Translations under genes and position numbers: made by a program | Origin: Liquidambar formosana | Lineage: Eukaryota > Streptophyta > Magnoliopsida > Saxifragales > Altingiaceae | Reading direction: 5' to 3' | DNA: 64,000 bases | Assembly: GCA_039720395.1 (NCBI GenBank) | Contig: CM077820.1 | Coordinates: 47,725,425 to 47,789,424 of the forward strand | Notes under the pieces: model-generated | Database searches by the model: none | The model's input: the letters and a program-made list of their open reading frames with translations, nothing else | Told to the model about the DNA's origin: nothing | Shown here: positions 60,350 through 64,000 of the stretch, in pieces | Layout: each line of letters starts with the position of its first letter | How positions within the stretch are numbered: position 1 is the stretch's first letter

Positions 60350-61830
60350 CATCATATGACATTGAGAAGAAGGTGAATACTGACTTGCTTTGATTTATGT
60401 TACTGTTCTATTAATTTGGCTCTATTCAGTTATTCAATCTCATATTTATTTTTTATTTTATTTTATTTAGTTATTGTGTATATGAATTATTTCTTAATGG
60501 AACCTTTTTGGTGCATTCTTAGATACTAGTGGGAGAAAACATGGCTGTTGAAAACATACTCGTTCAATTTATATCAGATGAAATGCAGAAAAAAGGGCTT
60601 GTTGTTGACTTGTTGATCTTAAATACTCCCTCCATTCCAATTTGTTTGATAACATTTTTCATTTTGGGATGTCCCAAAATGTTTGATCATTCGCAAAAGT
60701 CTAAGCAAATAATTATCTTACTCTTGCAAAATACCCTTTGTTATATTTAAATTACAATTTTCATATCAACCATCACATCCAGTAACATTTTATTGCAAAA
60801 GGATAAAATTGGAAAGTTAAAATTTGTTGAGTGACATGGCAATGCATTAATTTCACTACCGTAATATGTGTGTTGGGTCAAAGTGGCTCAAACAAATTGG
60901 GACGGTGGGAGTAAGTTTTTGTGGTCCAAAATATAAGGGTTTTCCAGTTGTTCCTTGGTGTTGATAAATGTTTTAGTGTTCAGCAACATTTCTAAGCTTC
61001 AGTAACAGCAGCCTTGGGTGTGGGTGTTCGCGTCATATGTTGTGATGTTATTGTGTTGCATTCTAGTTACTTTGAGGTTCAAACTTCAACTTAGTATTTT
61101 TTTAATTATGGCTTTCCTTTTTACTTTAGGAGGAAAAAAAAAAAAAGCATTTTGCTTTGTTGCATCTAATTTGCTTGGTTGAAGTGATTGAGTAGTGCTG
61201 AATTAAGTTTGTTTAGAGGACTCATTCCGAATTAAGAACAGATGATTGTTTCAAACAGGGGACTGTTCAATTATGTTTGCTCTCAGTCAATTATGTTTGA
61301 TCTCAGTTGTTTATGTTACTTTCAGGGTTGTATACAGGCCTTTGATGATGGAGATCTTGTGCTTGTGTAAAATACTTGGCAATGATTGATTCTTCTGGTG
61401 GGGGTGTTGGTGCTTGTCATGATCTTGATTATTTATTGCTTCCTTGTAAATCTGGAGGACCAATCAGATGCTGAATCTAGCTGCATTCTTCAAGTTTGCC
61501 AAAAAAAAATTATGGCTAGCAGTCTTCTAAGTGGGATGGGTGGTATTATAATATTTGTGTAGTCGACATGCAAGCTTTTATGGACAATGCAAAGAAATTG
61601 TAGGGTGAGTCTGCATGCGGCAATAGAAGTGTTTTTGACCTTGAAGGATAATTATCGAGAAGTGTCAATGGAGCTTCCCTCAAGAGGAGTCTAGTTAGGG
61701 TTTATGATGTCGAAAGCTTTGTAGATTTGTATTGTGGGTACGATACTTAGCACAAAACAACACTATTACGAAGTTCATTGATTCTGCCCCCCCCTCTTTA
61801 TTTTTCCTTTTTGGAAATAAAACATTTCTC
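60350..61830 (+). other. 3' UTR of the WD40 gene, possibly with an intron
   Basis: After the TGA at 60347-60349 a donor-like AAGAAG/GTGAAT is at 60372 and an acceptor-like CTTTCAG at 61325, which could remove about 950 bases including the Stowaway element. A possible polyadenylation signal AATAAA is at 61816-61821. Both are inferred from sequence only. The open frame near 60529 is inside this presumed intron and overlaps the transposon. Confidence 0.4.
60626..60911. mobile_element. Stowaway-like (Tc1/mariner) MITE
   Basis: The ends CTCCCTCCATTCCAATTTG and CAAATTGGGACGGTGGGAG are inverted repeats with the CTCCCTCC terminus typical of Stowaway elements. The flanks are TA (60624-60625) and TA (60912-60913), the obligate target of this superfamily. 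It is 286 bases and non-coding. Confidence 0.9.
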
Positions 61831-62683
61831 ATTTGTGTTGAATTAGTCATTTGGCTATACAGTTTCCAGTTTTATTTTACCTTTTTCTTCCCTCGATACT
61901 ATGTTTTATCATCTTTTGGAGATGGTTTAAATGGAAAATCCATAGCTGCAAGGCTTTAGTTATTTGTTGGTATTGGATGACTTTGAACTAATGTGGTTTG
62001 TTGATTTATCCTCCCTTGGCATCAATTTATTATCCTCCCGCGGGTATGTGTGTGCTCTAAATAAAATGACCTTGTTCAGTCCCATTTACTTTGTAAATAA
62101 ACCAAGTTCAGTAAACGGAGGGAGCCCAACCACAGCATATATTGTTAGGCTCGTAGAATGTCAAAACTCAGTAGTATATAAAGTAATTCACCCCCCACCC
62201 TTCTTTTTTTTTTTTTTTCCTGACGTATAAAGTAATTTACTTTATTCTGATGTCTGTTTATTAATTAAAAGAACGAAAAGAATTCCTTTTATAAGTCTGT
62301 TCTTCTGCTGGTCCATGTATTTAATGCGGAAAGCGACGTAATAAAAGAATTGATATCATTTTTGAAGTAGGCCACCTTTGTGTATAGAATGAGACAACTT
62401 ACCGGAAAATAGGTATAACCTTGTTTAGAATGAGACGACTTATCTAATTTAAATGCAACCATGGGTACACTTTTGTGTCATGTCTTAAACCTCTTTTACA
62501 TCATAGGGAGAGAGAGAATTAAACTATGACCCTTTGAATTTGTGGCTGAAGAATATTCCCACTAAAAGAAAAAAATAAAAAATAAAAAACGTTGCTTAAG
62601 CCCTACCAAATTTTAGGCTAGGTTCGGGACTTGTCCAAATTGTAAGAGTCTGTGGCCCTGGATACGAAGGGGATAGTTATTGC
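61831..62683. other. Intergenic spacer downstream of the WD40 gene
   Basis: No gene is supported. A T run is at 62204-62218, and a short repeat of AGAATGAGAC(A/G)ACTTA occurs at about 62387 and 62428. The open frames here are AT-rich and unrecognised. Confidence 0.45.
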
Positions 62684-63149
62684 TAGGGGTGTTTGTGGTT
62701 CGGTTTGATTCGGTTTTGGGGTACTTTTCAAACCAAACCATTATACTTTGGTTTTGCTCTTCCTAAACCAAAACCAAACCATACTATAAAAAAACCAAAC
62801 CAAACCAAACCATAAAAATTCGGTTTGGTTTGGTTCGGTTTCGGTTTTAACCAATCAAGTAGCAATAAATGATTGAAAATGAAAAAAATGCCATGCCAAA
62901 CTCCAAATTTAAACAGTTTTAATAAAAGCATTACATTAGCAACTAAAAAAAAACATTAAACATTGTATCAAAATAGAAACAAATTGACATATGTCAATCC
63001 AAGTTTAAATCTCCAAGTTAATACATGTCATTATCTCACACAACATTAATAACTAATTTAATACATGCCAAGCTAAAATAGGAAAAACAATAAGAAACTT
63101 AAAATCAACAAATTACAAATTAAAATTTGATATATAATATATAAAATAA

Positions 63150-63216
<67 letters not shown>

Positions 63217-63409
63217 TTTTCGGTTTTTTTCGGTTTTTTCGGTTTGGTTTGGTTTTTTAAACATGAAAACCAAAACCAAACCAATTCAATTCGGTTTTCT
63301 AAAATTGGAACCAAAACCAAACCTAATGACAAAAAAACCAAACCAAACCAACCGGTTTGGTTTGGTTCGGTTTGGTTTTCGGTTTTAACCTAAACCATGA
63401 ACACCCCTA
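62684..63409. mobile_element. Non-autonomous hAT transposon with CGGTTTGG subterminal repeats
   Basis: The ends TAGGGGTGTTTGTGGTTCGG and AACCATGAACACCCCTA are inverted repeats. A perfect 8-bp duplication, GTTATTGC, flanks it (62676-62683 and 63410-63417). Both ends hold dense arrays of GGTTTGGTTCGG or AAACCAAACC, similar to hAT transposase-binding repeats. The 726-base element has no transposase and contains a (TA)n tract of about 60 bases (63149-63211). Confidence 0.9.
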
Positions 63410-63882
63410 GTTATTGCAACTCAATTTTATTTTTACACCCCATTTATTTTAATTTATTTTAATGCTTTATGAAAAATGTAAAAGGTTTTTATAAATACTT
63501 GCCGTGTGTTTCATTAAAAAACATCATTTTGAAGAACTTTGTAGAAAAAAGTTTCTCCGAAAATTTATCGTTTAAATGAATATTTTGGCAAAAAATGAAA
63601 CAAAAATGATAAATGGCCCAAAAATCTATCTAAACGATAGATTTTGAAAAAAAATTTCTTTTACGGAGAGTTTTAAAATGATATATTTTCATTGGGCCAC
63701 ATGACCAAATATCATAAAAACTATATATATTTTTCATAAAATTTTAAAAACTAAAATGAATGAAATTTGCAAATAACATTGAGGGGTTGCAATAACCCTC
63801 TCTTCTATGATTCTTTCAGTGTCAATATGTTTTCTTTCAACATCAGCAACACATGCAACTAACCAACTAGCACTATTGGCCC

Positions 63883-63980
63883 TGGTGGCCTAGTGATATT
63901 TGGACGGAATTGAGACGTGGGTTGAGTCTAGATTTTGGGAGTCAAATCCCTTCTAACGTAATCAAGGAAAAAAAAAAATA
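63883..63980 (+). mobile_element. SINE-like element, family 1, copy B
   Basis: It begins near GGTGGCCTAGTGATATTTGG (box A) and has GGGAGTCAAATCCC (box B) about 60 bases later, then an A run at 63966-63978. It aligns with 28376-28470 across both boxes. Transcription would run toward the window end. The bases between 63418 and 63882 hold AT-rich spacer with no feature I can name. Confidence 0.6.
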
Positions 63981-64000
63981 TTAAAATAATTTGCACTATT

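Noticed and set aside
60529..60750. 73-codon frame after the WD40 gene as a separate gene
   Set aside because: Its second half is the Stowaway MITE (60626-60911), and the rest has no recognisable content.
63073..63341. Frames with runs of Ile-Tyr
   Set aside because: They are translations of a (TA)n microsatellite within the 62.7-63.4 kb hAT element.

Overview
This window is nuclear DNA from a flowering plant, most likely a eudicot. It is AT-rich, has long intergenic stretches, and its genes carry many introns. The introns and spacers are full of small DNA transposons (hAT, PIF/Harbinger, Stowaway and MULE types), LINE tails, tRNA-like SINEs, microsatellites and long T or A runs. I saw no bacterial operon, CRISPR array, rRNA or convincing tRNA gene. 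The species cannot be named from the sequence alone.

Left part (1-22 kb). The first 8.9 kb is repeat-derived spacer. It includes a 503-bp segment that recurs 8 kb further on, a LINE tail, and a 1.18-kb non-autonomous hAT element with a perfect 8-bp target duplication. A small gene for an acidic coiled-coil protein follows (8.97-9.68 kb, + strand), with one 78-nt exon duplicated in tandem. Next, on the - strand, come the 5' exons of a conserved plant protein with a probable mitochondrial presequence (14.1-15.35 kb; its 3' exons were not found) and a complete two-exon gene for a membrane-anchored S-adenosylmethionine-dependent methyltransferase (18.0-19.7 kb).

Middle part (22-40 kb). A multi-exon kinesin-14 motor gene lies on the - strand (22.3-25.3 kb), with a probable 1-nt frameshift just after the motor domain. 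About 14 kb of spacer follows. It holds several tandem duplications (units of 57, 81, 106, 123 and 136 bp), two inverted copies of one hAT MITE family, two Tourist-like MITEs, SINEs and foldback elements.

Right part (40-64 kb). One large gene on the + strand covers about 22 kb and encodes a 765-residue WD40 protein of the WDR48/UAF1 family (LRS1-like in Arabidopsis). I could assemble all 17 coding exons in frame, and one intron uses a GC donor. Its introns carry most of the mobile elements of this half. Intron 14 also holds an antisense, broken copy of a Dr1/NC2-beta (NF-YB12/13-type) gene with a frameshift, a lost splice acceptor and missing 3' exons. A hAT element with 8-bp target duplications and a SINE close the window.

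The genes share no evident pathway; they are ordinary neighbours in plant euchromatin. The notable content is structural: nested pseudogene decay, transposon-captured sequence, exon duplication, a GC-AG intron and short-range segmental duplications.
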